64,000 nucleotides of DNA from Suillus spraguei (lineage: Eukaryota; Basidiomycota; Agaricomycetes; Boletales; Suillaceae). The notes under the pieces are model-generated. The model was given only the letters and a program-made list of their open reading frames with translations, ran no database searches and was not told the DNA's origin. Shown one piece after another: positions 30,719 to 42,398 of this stretch. Numbering within the stretch: position 1 is the first letter of the stretch; each line of letters starts with the position of its first letter. The position numbers were made by a program, and so were the translations under genes. The stretch covers positions 186,001 through 250,000 of the forward strand of contig JABCPU010000031.1 in the NCBI GenBank assembly GCA_016800925.1. Reading direction: 5' to 3'.

Positions 30719-32512
30719 ATGCCTCCTGTACGCCCTCGAGTACGACGTTCAGAGCGACTTCAGACACTAACTCAAAAACTCACTAGTCCACCAATAGCTA
30801 TCCAAATGCAACCTGCCTGTGGTACTAGGGGAAGGGGTGCGATTTCTCGTGGTACAAGGGGACGTGGGGTGGCTCCTACCTCAGCCAGCGCTGCCACATC
30901 TCACAGTGATACTCCTACCAGTGGTATCAGCAAGATCTGGTGGGAGACACCAAACTGCAATCAAACATCTGTGCTCGTGACATACCTCAGAACCCATCCT
31001 GCCGACCGTCGGATATTATTTTATGAAGGAAGGAAATCTCACCATGATGACGGCCCTCCTTCTGGGAGTGACAAGGGCAAAATACACGCAGTAATCGCCA
31101 AACAGATATTTGAGAAGGACGAGATGTATCAGTTGAGTATGCTGAGGATCAGATGAAGTTCACGCAGGCTGTGGGCAACCGTCTCACTTAGTATGTTTTT
31201 CATCTACTTCCTCCCCCCTTTTTATGTATATACTAAGTGCTACATTCAGTCTCAAGGGGAAGTATAAGACTCATCATGCACGCTTCAAGCAGATGGGTGC
31301 TGGAGTCAATCCAGATGAACCTGGTGCCGCAGTGAATCTACTAGGTACATTTTTTTAAAATAATAATTGAGTGAAACTAAATTAGTTGTAGTGCAAGTTT
31401 TAAACAATTTCCCGTGGTATGAAGATCTCGATGAAATCTGGAGAAATAACCCTGCATATGCTGCTAAAACCTTCTCGTCTGCTCCTGGTATGGATCATGC
31501 AGGGGGCCTTAAAGCCCTGACGCAACAAAAGAGCAAAGGAAAAGGAAAAGCATCCCCCCTCCTGCTCCTGATCACACTGAAGATTCAATGATCGTGGTTG
31601 ACGATGCTCCCAACACTCGTGATGATGCCCTTAACCCTCTTGAAGACCATCCTCCCACTAACCCTCTTGAACTTGAAGACCATCCTCCTGCTAACCCTCT
31701 TGAAGACTGTCCTCCTGCTTACCCTCTTGAAGACCGTCCTCCTGCTAACCCTCTCGAAGACCATCCTCCTGCTAACCCCCTCGAAGGCCATCCTCTCACC
31801 AACCCTTTGTGCAATGTTGACCTACCCTATGATACCACGGACCCTGTCATTGATGACTTCGCCATGGGTGACGAGCTTGATTACAACGAAAATGAGGATG
31901 TAGAGCATGAAGAAGCACCCCAGTCCCTCTCTAACAAACGCCCACTGTCTTCCCCCTCACCACCTCCTACGCACACCCGCAACCACTCATCTTATGGAAC
32001 GTTTAAAAGCCATGTCAGTCGTGTGATGGGCCATGGACCCATACGCTCACCAAAATTGCCATCATCCATTGCATCGTTGTCCATGAAGGCAGTGACACAC
32101 TCTACATCCTCAGGATTTTCATCGCCATCTTCCTCCTCACGCCAACTGAGCACCACGCTCAAAGATAGCACTGCAAAAAAATCTCTCGGGAAGAATATTG
32201 GGTTGGAGGTTGGGAGTGTCTGTGGGCAAGTTGAGGCGCTAACTAACAACATGTCATATGTCTATACTGCAAAGGCGGCAGCATCAGAGTACAAGATTGC
32301 CAAGGTCAATGCTCTCCATCAGGAATGTGACCTTGACTTCCAACGTGAGAAAGCTGACCTTGAACACCATCATCGTACATCAGCACTGTCAAGAGTCCAA
32401 GATTCTTGAGCTTCAAGTTCTCGAAGCTCAAGCTAAGGTTCACGCTGAGCGAAAAGCCACTCTTCAGCTCGAAGTCGAGCTTATCAAATTGAAGGGAGGT
32501 GCAGCTGATTAG
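30719..32512 (+). pseudogene. Harbinger accessory Myb/SANT-like DNA-binding protein, frameshifted
   Basis: The ATG at 30719 opens MPPVRPRVRRSERL. The trihelix/Myb-like region reads LVTYLRTHPADRRILFYEGR, FTQAVGNRLT, LKGKYKTHHARFKQMGAGVN and FPWYEDLDEIWRNNPAYAAK, with introns near 31190-31249 and 31347-31389. Next come a proline-rich array (31640-31800, about seven copies of HPPANPLE-like units), a Ser-rich region, and a C-terminal coiled coil (ILELQVLEAQAKVHAERKAT) ending at TAG near 32512. Frame changes are needed near 31131, in a C6 run near 31557, and near 32385. In Harbinger systems this partner carries the nuclease into the nucleus and binds the element ends. Confidence 0.75.
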
Positions 32513-32716
32513 GGTAGGCTTCGTCGTCATTGTCATCGTCATTTGCTTCTGTTACACTAGTGGTTTGTCATTCTCTCACATCTGGCATCTGTCTTGCGCC
32601 TCATGTCTTGCATATTATTCTCCATACATATGTTTACATGCTTTCTGAACCCATATATGTTGTTACATGCTTACTCTTACATATGTTTTCTATGGACTAC
32701 CAATATATTTGTTTTG

Positions 32717-34243
32717 TCAGTTCAACAAATACTCCATCAACTTTGCATGAACTTGGTGGCCAGGAGTACCTTGATATGAGGTGTCTCCAGCACCCACCTC
32801 ATCTACATCATGGTCTGTGTCCACTGCAGGCATATAGGCCTGGAGAGCTGACTCTTCAGTGGTGCTCTTGATCCCATGATGCTCTTCAAACCGAATCACC
32901 ATGTTGTGAAGGATGAGGCAGCACTGGACCCAGTAATAAATATATGCAAGGTGTTTGTCATGCTGCAGTGGGTGTCGAAGTTCTCGAAGAGACTGAAAGC
33001 GATTTTTAAGAGCAGCAAATGCATGCTCTACCCGGACACGAACCTGAATCACCAAAAATAAATGGACACAAGAAAAAATCAAATAACACACATACTCTGG
33101 AAAGGGCAGTGTTGAATGCCTTCTGGTCACTGGTTAAAGCCCCATTGACAGGCTTCTTGAAAGGGGGGATGCACCATGGTTCTAATGGATAGGCACTATC
33201 TGCCCAGATCCAGTGGTCATCTCCAAGAAGTGTTGCATGATGATGGTAAATATGAGTAGATCGGAATGCATATGCATCATGTGCACTGCCAGTGTGACCA
33301 ATAGCATAATCTGCTATAGCAAGATTGTGGATCATAATAACTGCCTAAAAGAATTTGAATGAGAGAAAGACCTATAAATAAAATAAAATGAAATACCTGG
33401 CAGTTGAGGGAGTACTGAGACTTCCTACTATAAAAAGTCTCACCATAGAGACCTGGCTTATCACAAAGAGCTATCAATGATCCATCAGCAGCTAGGATAC
33501 CATTCCACCACTCTGGGCAAGTACGGTCCTGAACATATGTACTTCTGGGAATGACCAGCATCATTTGAGTCAAGATCAGGGAAGAATATGAATTTGTCAT
33601 GCTTGCCAAGCAGGGCAATCATAACACGATTAGTGCAGTTTGTGACTGACCCAACACTAACACCTGCCCACTGGCAGACATCCTCATTTGAGATTGAATT
33701 GCCATAGTGGCCAGCATGGTTAAGAAATATTGCAAGTTGGATGGCAACAGGAAGTTGGGGATTGTTGGATTGATTGTGGAAAATGGGATCATCAATGATC
33801 TCATTGAGGATATCATCAAATATTTCTGGAGAAACACGTAGCTTCTTCTGGAATAGGTGGGGGCGATGCATAGTGAAGTGATCAAGTAGTTGGATCTGTG
33901 GGGCTCGCATAGGGGGCTCATCTGGTCGGTTAAGGACACTAGTAACCTCTATCTCATCCCAAAGAGCAGTGAGTGAGCCAAGAAGTTGAGCAAATTGCTC
34001 ATGGATCACAAATGAGCCAACACTTGAGGTCCTGGAATGTCCTGAAGCATTGGACATGGACATAGGGGACATAGGGGACATAGGAGATATAAGGGATAAA
34101 GGGGATGGGGTCCTAATATCAGACATAGCTGAGTCTGAACTATCATCATCTTGTGTGGCATGTTCAACCCATGCCATAGCCACATCTAAGCTAGCAGAAT
34201 CTATCTGTTTGAGCAGTTCTTGACGTTGTGACTGGCAAGGCAT
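32717..34243 (-). pseudogene. HARBI1-like DDE transposase (DDE_Tnp_4), one frameshift
   Basis: The first ATG in the frame is at 34243. A Ser/Met/Pro-rich N-terminus precedes FQKKLRVSPEIFDDILNEII and DVCQWAGVSVGSVTNCTNRV, the HTH-like domain. The catalytic core is TCPEWWNGILAADGSLIALC (first D), HTGSAHDAYAF and WIWADSAYPLEPWCIPPFKK (second D), and RVEHAFAALKNRFQSLREL (E). Introns are 33345-33396 and 33044-33095, both 52 bp with GT-AG ends. A frameshift near 33555, between FPDLDSNDAGHSQ and YVQDRTCPEW, breaks the gene; otherwise all three catalytic residues are kept. It ends at 32717. Confidence 0.85.
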
Positions 34244-34535
34244 TGGGGGTGATATGTTATCATCTCCTATCGATGACTCTGCACAAGGTTTAAGTGGAGT
34301 TTGAATTTTGCTTGTGCGTGCGTCTAACCCTAACCCCAAAATTGGGACTTCGATAATTCAAAGCAATCGAAGCACTAAGTATTTCGAACGGAGTTTAAAT
34401 TTGGCTTTTCAAGCAGATTTTCAGAATGTTTCAAAGCATCTTTCAGAGCATTTCAGAACTGTTTCAGAACCGTTCCAGAAGGTTCAGAATTTTACTTTGA
34501 ATACCCTTAATGTGGCGAAGCATCCTTCAGCCACC

Positions 34536-35304
34536 TGTCATATACCATACTTCTAATCTCAGATCCGACCATATCTGATCAGATCCGATGGATTTCATAT
34601 CCATCCGATCCACAGATCCTGCCCGGACCACCCATCCGAATGGGCTCACTTCTCGCACCTTAACTCCCTTGTGTATATCTGCGTCTATCTCCTTTCGTCA
34701 TTCCTCCTGTTTCCGGTATTCCGGCTGTTTATATTTCCGTCCTGTGTTACTGATCCGTTTCCTGTGTTCATTTCCGATGCATGCTTACTGATCTGCTGTG
34801 CATTAACTAATAGACTCCCGTTACACTTCGTACATAGCCCTCGGTCCCGGACTTGCTGATTATCCGTCTTAGATACTTACAGTATATAAACCACTTGTAG
34901 ATCTCCGTAGAACCTTAGTTCGAATATCATCTTAGATTCTACTCATTCTGCCTCCTCTGGACTTAAGCCACTTTCCGCTTTAAGTCACCTTCTGAGACTT
35001 AGGATTGATTCCTATAGTCTATATCTCCGACTCTATCTTCGGATAGTCTATCTCCGTTAGTTTCTAGTTAGGAACTCGTTCCGAAACTAGCCTTAATCTC
35101 TGTCCTCTCCTTATGTTCCGAATAACCTTCGGACGTATCATATCCGACACCTTCGGACACCCGGATCCGTCACGCAACTCCTTCTGGGTCTTCGGACGAA
35201 TAACTCCTCCCTGAAATAAGGGGCATTACTCGAGAAAGGGGCACAGTGCACGAACTGAGGCCAAAGCCCTTCGGATCTCTCTACCATTGAGTACAGTCTT
35301 AACA
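34536..35304 (+). repeat. Solo LTR, family L2 (769 bp), TSD CCACC
   Basis: TGTCATATACC to TCTTAACA, flanked by ccacc at 34531-34535 and 35305-35309. A second copy, inverted, lies at 45640-46383 inside chromovirus B. The 3' part (aggggcacagtgcacgaact, gaggcc) resembles family L3. It separates a second Harbinger transposase fragment from its upstream sequence. Confidence 0.92.
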
Positions 35305-35612
35305 CCACCATGGACCCCAGAAGAGGCTGCACAAGAAATTGACCTTGATATCTCTTGCATTCTTGCTATCCGGCACTTTCGTTATCTCCGAGAAAGACCC
35401 CCAATGCTCAAAGCTGGCTCACTTCACCTCACATGGGAATATGCACAAAATCCAGCACATCACTCATGCTTTGTCAACATGCTCCGTGTTTCACCTGAAG
35501 TTTTTCAGGTCATCCTTGATTTAATTGAGGATCATCCTGTCTTCTATAACAACTCAAACAATGCCCAGGTACCAGTTCAGATACAGCTCGCAGTCACACT
35601 ATACAGGATGGG
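35305..35612 (+). pseudogene. Second HARBI1-like transposase, N-terminal fragment
   Basis: In-frame PPWTPEEAAQEIDLDISCIL, NMLRVSPEVFQVILDLIEDH, YNNSNNAQVPVQIQLAVTLY and RMG match the N-terminal domain of the transposase at 32717-34243 (LRVSPEIFDDILNEIIDD, NPQLPVAIQLAIF), but on the opposite strand and clearly divergent. It is cut at 35612 by chromovirus LTR D and upstream by solo LTR L2, so it predates both. Confidence 0.82.
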
Positions 35613-36057
35613 TGTTACAGTCATATGTACCCCTATTCATTTCCCATTACTTACATCATTTCTTTTGTTCTTGTTTGATTTATCATATGCGTATGCTAAA
35701 TCACTGACTCGTGCACTTCAACATGCTTGTATGATACATGCCTTCCTTATTAAAATATGCAGTTATATTCCCACGTTACATGGTCTGTGCGCACATATGG
35801 CTCTATTTAAGCACAGTGGACTATGCTTGTATTCCCTACTTTAATCTTACTGGGTTTTACCTGGATTCCTCTTCGCTAAGGACCCCCAATCCTTAGTTGT
35901 CTTGAATTGTCTCTAAGTCTAAGCACTCCTTAGCCTTAGTCTCTATTCTTGTAAGAACCTCTTAGACTTATCTTTGAGGCTGAACCCTTGATCGTACTTG
36001 GAACTAGTTTCTTGTATTTTTCCCAGCAGACCATCTGTGTCTTGTCACTGTCTGTTA
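35613..36057 (+). repeat. Diverged chromovirus LTR (copy D)
   Basis: Starts tgttacagtcatatgtaccc; contains the family TATA box (ctatttaagcacagtgg) and the ACTTTAATCTT start motif at the expected spacing; it ends in a degraded form (tcttgtcactgtc). It is more diverged than the other LTRs and precedes a damaged gag/protease fragment, so it is probably an old 5' LTR. Confidence 0.8.
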
Positions 36058-36945
36058 CAAGAACACCTTCTTGTGCCCCTACTATCATTTTTCCTCCTAT
36101 GCATTGCCATCTACTCTTGTCCCGACGAGGCCTCCATCCTCGTCCTCTGCTACCTTGTCTGGCTTGCCATTGTCACTCCTTACTTTGCCTATGCTCACCT
36201 CCTCCACCGTCGCTAATCGTGCACTCTTCCAGTACTCCTTGCTCTCATGCGCACTCCTCACACTCCTCCCGCCTCTTGTGCCTCAAACGCCTATGTCGTG
36301 TTTGATGCCTTTCTCTGTGCTTCAACACGCGCTACCCCCTGGTTCACACAAACAGCCCGTTGGCTCAAGGACTATGCCTGGTGTCATATTTCCTTTTATC
36401 TTTTCCTTTACATTTACCTATGACTCATGCATCGCCTCATTGGCTTGTACCTTTTATGCCTTCAGCTCCGCACCTATGACTCCCTTTCGCACATGCATGC
36501 ATTCATTGGTTCATACACCTCTGACTCATCTGTGAGCATGCGTCTTCCTATTGGCTATCTGACTTCATACTTAATCTAGTGATACTTACATATTCGTGCT
36601 CCGCTTCAATCTTACATATAAATATGCGCAGATAGCCTTTGTACTTCTTTAACTTGAATCTACTTGATCTTCGACCCTGAACTACCTTCAATAAGCTTTT
36701 CATAAGCTTTTTGTCATTATTCGAACTTTGTAGAAGCTCATCGCTTCTTATTTGATTGTCATCAAAGAACCTAGTCTCTGTGATGTAGGTCATGAGACAG
36801 CGCATGGCGCCCACCTCCGACCAATGCAACTAGCGCACTCCATGCTAGGAGACTGATATGCATGGGCCGCTGCTCTTGATAGAGCACCTGTCACAGACAC
36901 CACTCAAGTTCCTTAGTGCCTGGCTAGGTCGCTAATGCAAACGTA
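36058..36945. other. Unassigned insert between LTR D and gag fragment
   Basis: Begins tgttacaagaacaccttctt, which resembles an LTR start (tgttac...gtgcccct), and could be a different LTR inserted into LTR D; no matching end was found. Open plus-strand frames (for example 36071-36535) are Ser/Leu/Pro-rich and match nothing recognised. Confidence 0.4.
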
Positions 36946-37582
36946 CATCACTAATTTTGAAACCCTTGCTGCTAAGGCATGAGTAATGGAAGATAACATC
37001 AAAATCCAATTCTTCCAGGATGGTCTAAACTTAGGCATCCTTACAAAACTGTTCGCACCAGGAGATGTTCCTGATGTTTATTGCAATGTGGTTACACAAT
37101 GTGTTAACATTGATGACTCTCATCAGCATCTTAATGCACTTAGGACACGTCACAACCTGCAACAGAAGAAGAACTATGGAAATGCCTGTTACACCCCTAG
37201 CCACGACCCCAATGCAATGGTTGTAGATTGCATCTCTGATCAGGAACGATCTGAGTGCATGAAGAAAGGACTATGCTTTGGATGCAGAAAGTCTGGACAT
37301 CGCTTTGGCAGTTGTCCTGAAAGGAAGAAAAGACCCTGGTCTGACAGGCCAAAGTTAAGGAACTTCCTAATGAAGATGATGATGAAGAAACCATATGCAG
37401 GTTGACTCAGGATTTTTAGAATAGAGAAACAAGGAATCGACATATGGTTCTCCCAATGTATTACTAAGACTTGTACATGCTGTAGGACAAAGAAAAGAAC
37501 TTCATGTTCCCATTACCTTGCACTCATGGACTCGTCTAAAATCTGTCGACACTACTGCTGTCATTGATTCCAGAGCAGCCGG
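36946..37582 (+). pseudogene. Gag C-terminal half and start of protease, chromovirus copy D
   Basis: TYITNFETLAAKA, then NIKIQFFQDGLNLGILTKLF, the knuckle CFGCRKSGHRFGSC, and a stop right after GGATTTTT (TAG here). The protease frame continues (VLLRLVHAVGQRKELHVPIT, TAVIDSRAAG) until the palindromic repeat begins at 37583. Asp-Ser-Arg replaces the D-S-G active site. Remnant only. Confidence 0.83.
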
Positions 37583-38825
37583 TGTAAAGATTCAACCTAG
37601 CTTGGGCTGTAGATAAACCACTGCCTAAACTAGTATGTTAGTCTTGTGCTCCGTCTAGTCTGCTTCACTTGTAAGAACAAGAGCGTTCGACCCTAAAGGG
37701 GGATGCCTATTCAGTATGGTCAAGTTCGATCTAACTTATGTGCGAAACAAGCATCGAGGTCAGCGGTAAGTTGCCACAGTCAGCGATGATACCATCGGAA
37801 CTAGCGTCGTGTGTAGTGGTGCTTCCGTGGTTGAGATAAGGTCAGTAGCAGTTGCGTCGAGCGAGCAATGTCGAGTGGTGGTCTCAGTGGTAGCAATAAG
37901 GTTGTGAGCGGTGCAAGGAAACAGTAAAGAAGTCCATGGTACTTTCAGCGGTAAAGTAGCAGTCCGTGAGAAGTTCAGTCAAAGTAACAATCAAAATTCC
38001 AGCAGTAACGGAGAACGAGCGTGATGTATTAACGAGCGATAAGAAAACTTTAAAGACTATGTCCACTACTGGGTAGATCCAGAGCTAGACAATAATCCTG
38101 ACCTATAGTACATGCAATGGGGTAAAATCAGGTACTGTATTTTGTGGGGTATGCGGTGCTTATATCCTAATTCATTACAGCGGTTACTACACTCCAGCGC
38201 TACTGATCTCGCCTAGAGTATTCCAAATACATACCATTTAGGATATAAGCACTGCGTACCCCGTACGATAGAAGCACCTGATTTTACACCATTGCACGTA
38301 CTATAGGTCAGGATTATTGTCTAGCTCTGGATCAACCCAGTAGTGATTTAGTCTTTAAAGTTTCCTTATCGCTCATTAATACATCATGCTCATTCTCCGT
38401 TACCGCTGGACTTTTGACTGTTACCTTGACTGAATTGCTCATGCACTGCTACTTTACCGCTGAAAGTACCGCGGACTTCTTTACTGTTTCCTTGCACCAC
38501 TCACAACCTTATTGCTACTGCTGAGACCACCGCTCGACATTGCTTGCTCGACGCAACTGCTACTGACCTTATCTCAACCACGGAAGCACCACTACACACG
38601 ACACTAGTTCCGGCAGTATCATCACTGACCGCGGCAACTTACTGCTGACCACAACGCTTGTTTCGCACATAAGTTAGACTCGAACTTGACCATACTAATA
38701 GGCATCCCCCTTTAGGGTCGAATGCTCTTGTTCTTACAAGTGAAGCAGACTAGACGGAGTGCAAGACTCACATACTAGTTTAGGCAGTGGTTTATCTACA
38801 GCCCAAGCTAGGTTGTATCTTTACA
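37583..38825. repeat. 1.24-kb near-palindrome made of two inverted R4 repeats
   Basis: The left arm starts TGTAAAGATTCAACC and the right arm ends GGTTGTATCTTTACA. Arms 37583-38172 and about 38240-38825 are near-complementary throughout (for example cttgtaagaacaagagcgtt against aatgctcttgttcttacaag). An asymmetric loop of about 68 bp (38173-38240) is present only in the right copy. Single arms occur at 11950-12615 and 59189-59660. No ORF of note. Flanking pentamers (gccgg / gcaag) do not match, so no target duplication is claimed. Confidence 0.82.
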
Positions 38826-40794
38826 GCAAGATAAGGACAGAATCATCACCTGATGGTCAGAAACCTTCCATCGTGCAAAGTGACTGATGACCCATGACAC
38901 CTTGGCATTTTCAAGGTGAATTTCGAGGTCTGTCGAGTACAATTTGGCTGGAACACTAGGATACATTGCGAAGGGATCAACGATCTGGGTATGATGGTGA
39001 TCTAGTGGGAGATGTCATTGTACAGCACATAGTAACTCTCCTGTCAGCATACTATAGATGTATTTGATACTAGCAGGGACAGGAGTTAACAACTGATCTC
39101 CTCGAGGATAGAAGAAAATTTGGCTGTTGCCCAAGTGTGTAGAATGCCTTGCTGTAGACAACACCGTTGAACTTGAGTGTAGCATGTAATACTGCTGTCC
39201 ATCGTCTGATGAGGGCATACAGATCATCAGGCACTTTACTAGTCGCTGCACAGTTGGTAACCTGGACGGCATTGTCCATGGGATCTTCAGCAAGCTCGAG
39301 CTCATGGATAGAATCTGTAGTGCTCTTGTTAAATACTCGATCAAATAGGACCCCACACTCTTGAATAGCAGGTGAACAGTCAGTTTGGGCGAGCCAGCAG
39401 CAAAGTCTTGCAGCCTTAACGTACGAAAGAAGCATTGTGTTTTCAAGCTCCCCTAAAATAATATAAGTCCAACTTTCTTGTTTATGTTTTGACAAAGACA
39501 TACCAAATTTGTGATTGACAGGAAGGTGTTGTATTATTTTAATCAGATGTTCGAAAGAAAAGCACCACCACAAATGAGCAGGCCAAAATAGGAGTAGATA
39601 GTCATATATGTGGAAGGATGCGTGGTGATTCAGTCGCAGAGAGAAGGTGGGATGAATTTTCTGCAACTGTCCGACATAAGCAGCTATATGTGAGCGATAG
39701 GCTTGGGCCCTTCTTGCTGTCATTGTTCGCGCACAAGCAAGATACACTGCACAGACTAATTCCATAGTGTGATCAAGAATAGTTATGAGGTGAACAGTAA
39801 GTTCGTCAGAAGAATGCGAAGTACCAGCTCCCCACAAGCTCACGAGGGCAATGGGAAGATATATTGTAATAAGGGATCGCCGTTCATCAGCCTTAATCAT
39901 TCCAGCGGATGCCTCTCCAAAATTCTTGGGAACTGAACCAAGCCAAGTGGGGGTGGTTGTATCATGGATAACATCACAGATTTGTCAAAGTTCATCTACT
40001 GTCTCAAATGAATGAACTTTTTGAGGAGCAGCAAAAGGTTGTTTGCAATGCTGTGAAGTACGTGTTAGCAAACCTGAAGCAATAAACATCACAATGTAGA
40101 GCTTACCCAATTAAGAACAGCCTTGACATAGTCAATCTTGAGCATTCTGCCAACTTTCTGGTGCATACAGCACAAACAATTACAGGCAAACTTCAATGGC
40201 ACTATACTTTTGTGAACTAGCAAGTTTTTCAGCTTGTCAAAATTTTCCTCCAATTGCTTATCATCACAGGAACCGATATGAGATATGAGGAAGGTGCAAA
40301 TTGCAGATATCTATGTCAGCTCCTTGGCTGTCATTGTCCTGGGAGGTACGTCACCGAAGTCGCACGTAAATGCCGGGGAGGGCGATGTCAGTGTGGTTGA
40401 CTCTGAAGTTAAATTGAGAAGATTTTGGGTGTGGTGCTGGACCAAGCCTTCCAATATGCAGTGCATTGGATCAATGACAAGTTATCATGAGGGATCCCAG
40501 TATGGTAAACACCAGAGTTTGGAATAATGCATGCCATGAGCCTTAAATAGCCTTTCACATTCAGAGGAAGTAGCAGCATCTCTCCACCACTCTGCATATT
40601 CTCGCAGTTTTTCTCTGTCACAAGGTTCCCACTTCTCGAAGTCGACTCTTCCACAGGTAGACCTGTGATAACAATTACACGCACTGCAGTAGAAGTGACT
40701 GCTGACTCCAGCCATAGAAGCAATGTGACGGGCAGCAGGAAGGTCACAGACAACAAGTGCAATAGCACTACAAGTAAGCTGGCCATCGGGGTAA

Positions 40795-41270
40795 TGTTAT
40801 GAACTGGGGTGGTGTCACCAGCGACAGTGAAAAGACACAGACAGTCTGCTGGGAAGTTCTACAATGTCTAAAAGAAGACAAGGTGAAAGTACAAGGAACG
40901 CGTTCCGAGTACTATCAAGGGTTAGACCTCAAAGACAAGTCTAAGAGGTTCTGCGAGAATAGAGACTAAGGCTAAGGAGTGCTTAGACTTAGAGACAATT
41001 CAAGACGACTTAGGTTGGAGACCTAAGCGAAAGATGTTCCAGGTAAAACCCAGTAAGATTAAAGTAAAGTATACAAGCATAGTACAACGTGCTTAAATAG
41101 GCCAATATGTGTGCACGGACCAAAAGAGATGTGAGAATGAATGTATATGCATATCCAAAGAAGGAAGGCAACTATAGTACAGATGCGTTGAGCATGAGTC
41201 AGAGTCACATTACATAATATACAAAGTAAAGGAGATGAGAAAATGAATAGGGGCACGTACGACTGTAACA
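40795..41270 (-). repeat. 3' LTR of chromovirus copy B
   Basis: TG...CA, 476 bp, paired with 48645-49120. The few differences from its partner are mainly C/T and G/A (for example ggtgtcacc against ggcatcacc), giving about 98% identity and so a fairly recent insertion. Confidence 0.95.
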
Positions 41271-41283
41271 TTACCCCCTTTTT
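41271..41283 (-). promoter_or_regulatory. Polypurine tract next to 3' LTR, copy B
   Basis: The sense strand reads AAAAAGGGGGTAA immediately before the 3' LTR TGTTAC. The same tract precedes the 3' LTRs of copies C (57839-57851) and E (60761-60773). It is the expected primer for plus-strand DNA synthesis. Confidence 0.85.
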
Positions 41284-41303
41284 ACATGGAAAGTCACCGA
41301 CTT

Positions 41304-42329
41304 TTATATATCGCTATTGGCATCATAGATGGGATCATAGTCGTCATAGCTAGCGATGTCTTCATCAGCAGCACTTCCCCCTAGCATATAAGCCGCCTCT
41401 TCTTCCGCTATAGTCCTCACTCTTCGACCTGCTTTTCTTTGTCGACGATTAATAAGATACTGCTCCCACTTACGAAGTGCATCATAGAATCTGTCATCCT
41501 TCCAGGTAAGTGTAAACGGGGGATCTCCAAGACGCTGAGGGCAGTAGATAGATAGATGGGTAGGGGCGTGTCACAGACAGATTTGGCACTGGTAGTCAGG
41601 GCAGTTCTTTTGCCGATGTCCAACGATACCACAGAATCGACATTTCATATTTTTATCAGTGTTGGAGGTAGACATGTGTAAGGGTGATGGCGAAATAATG
41701 GGTTTGGGACTAATGGATCTGGCGTGCTTCTTTCCCTTCCGTCGCGCCATACAACTTAAAGTGAAAGCATTGTTGCGTCTGAGCTGCGCCTGCTGTTTAG
41801 TGGTAAGGGTGTATGCCGATGTTGGGAGATCAGGGGTAGTTGCTCATTCAGCCACCACAAGGAGTTCGTCCGAGGAGGAAGGGGACATTACGCTGAAGTC
41901 CTTTACTAGGACTGGCAAGACAGGGTCCATTGGACCGAATGATGACGGGATAGACATTGGAGGGTGAATATGGAGGTCGCAGAGTCGAGGACCAAGTGCC
42001 ACCAACTCAGCGACAGGGACTCCTAGCATTTTCACAGCTTTACACTGCTCGTCTGTGCAAGGTTCATATAACCATGCAGGGTGATCATGGGATACTATGA
42101 CAGAGGGTGGTGAAGTTGGTCGTTCAATGGGAGATGGAGTTCGTGGGGAAGCGAGGTCCGCTTGAGTTTGCTGCAGATCAGTAATGGCTTCTTCGACTAG
42201 ATTTCTGGCTGCTCTTGTTTCAACGACCGATTGCTGGAGAGTTTCGATGACTGTGTTGGTGAGCTGTCCAATTTCTTGAACAGCAGTGTATAAGCCAGCA
42301 AAGGCATCAATGTTAGAATAAACGCGCAA
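41304..42329 (-). pseudogene. ORF3b of copy B: second zinc-knuckle protein, interrupted
   Basis: Homologous to 56802-57821 and 60793-61797. The N-terminal coiled-coil-like part (AVQEIGQLTNTVIETLQQSV, ARNLVEEAITDLQQTQADL) and HPAWLYEPCTDEQC are kept. A CGA-to-TGA change near 41844 stops it. Downstream, the knuckle CRFCGIVGHRQKNC, a second Cys cluster with a further stop (CQICL), FTLTWKDDRFYDALRKWE and an acidic tail ending at 41304 are readable. The initiator ATG seen in C and E is changed here. Confidence 0.75.
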
Positions 42330-42398
42330 AGAAGGGGGTGGAGGGACTGGAAGTGGATCCGTATCTCTTTGTGGAGTGGGAGGTCGAGCGACACCTGC

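Larger units (their letters stand above)
30601..34507. mobile_element. PIF/Harbinger element with two convergent genes, TSD TAA (3,907 bp)
   Basis: The ends TGGGATTCAAAGTAAAA (30601) and the complement of TTTTACTTTGAATACCCT (to 34507) form an inverted repeat with a 1-bp indel. TAA is present at 30598-30600 and 34508-34510, the classic Harbinger target. It carries a Myb/SANT-like gene on plus and a HARBI1-like DDE nuclease on minus, the standard two-protein set. Both genes have frameshifts, so this copy is probably inactive. An aaccctaacccc word at 34321-34335 lies in the subterminal region. Confidence 0.85.

Noticed and set aside
34318..34337. Telomere-like aaccctaacccc as an internal telomeric repeat
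   Set aside because: Only about two units, inside the Harbinger subterminal region; chance is sufficient.
40785..40800. GGTAA next to the 3' LTR as part of a second polypurine tract rather than a target duplicate
   Set aside because: The tnp2 reading frame is restored exactly when one GGTAA is removed with the element, so it is host sequence.
41417..41632. Small minus-strand frame over the second Cys cluster region of chromovirus B as an independent gene
   Set aside because: It is a shifted reading of ORF3b; the correct frame carries the homologous knuckle and tail.
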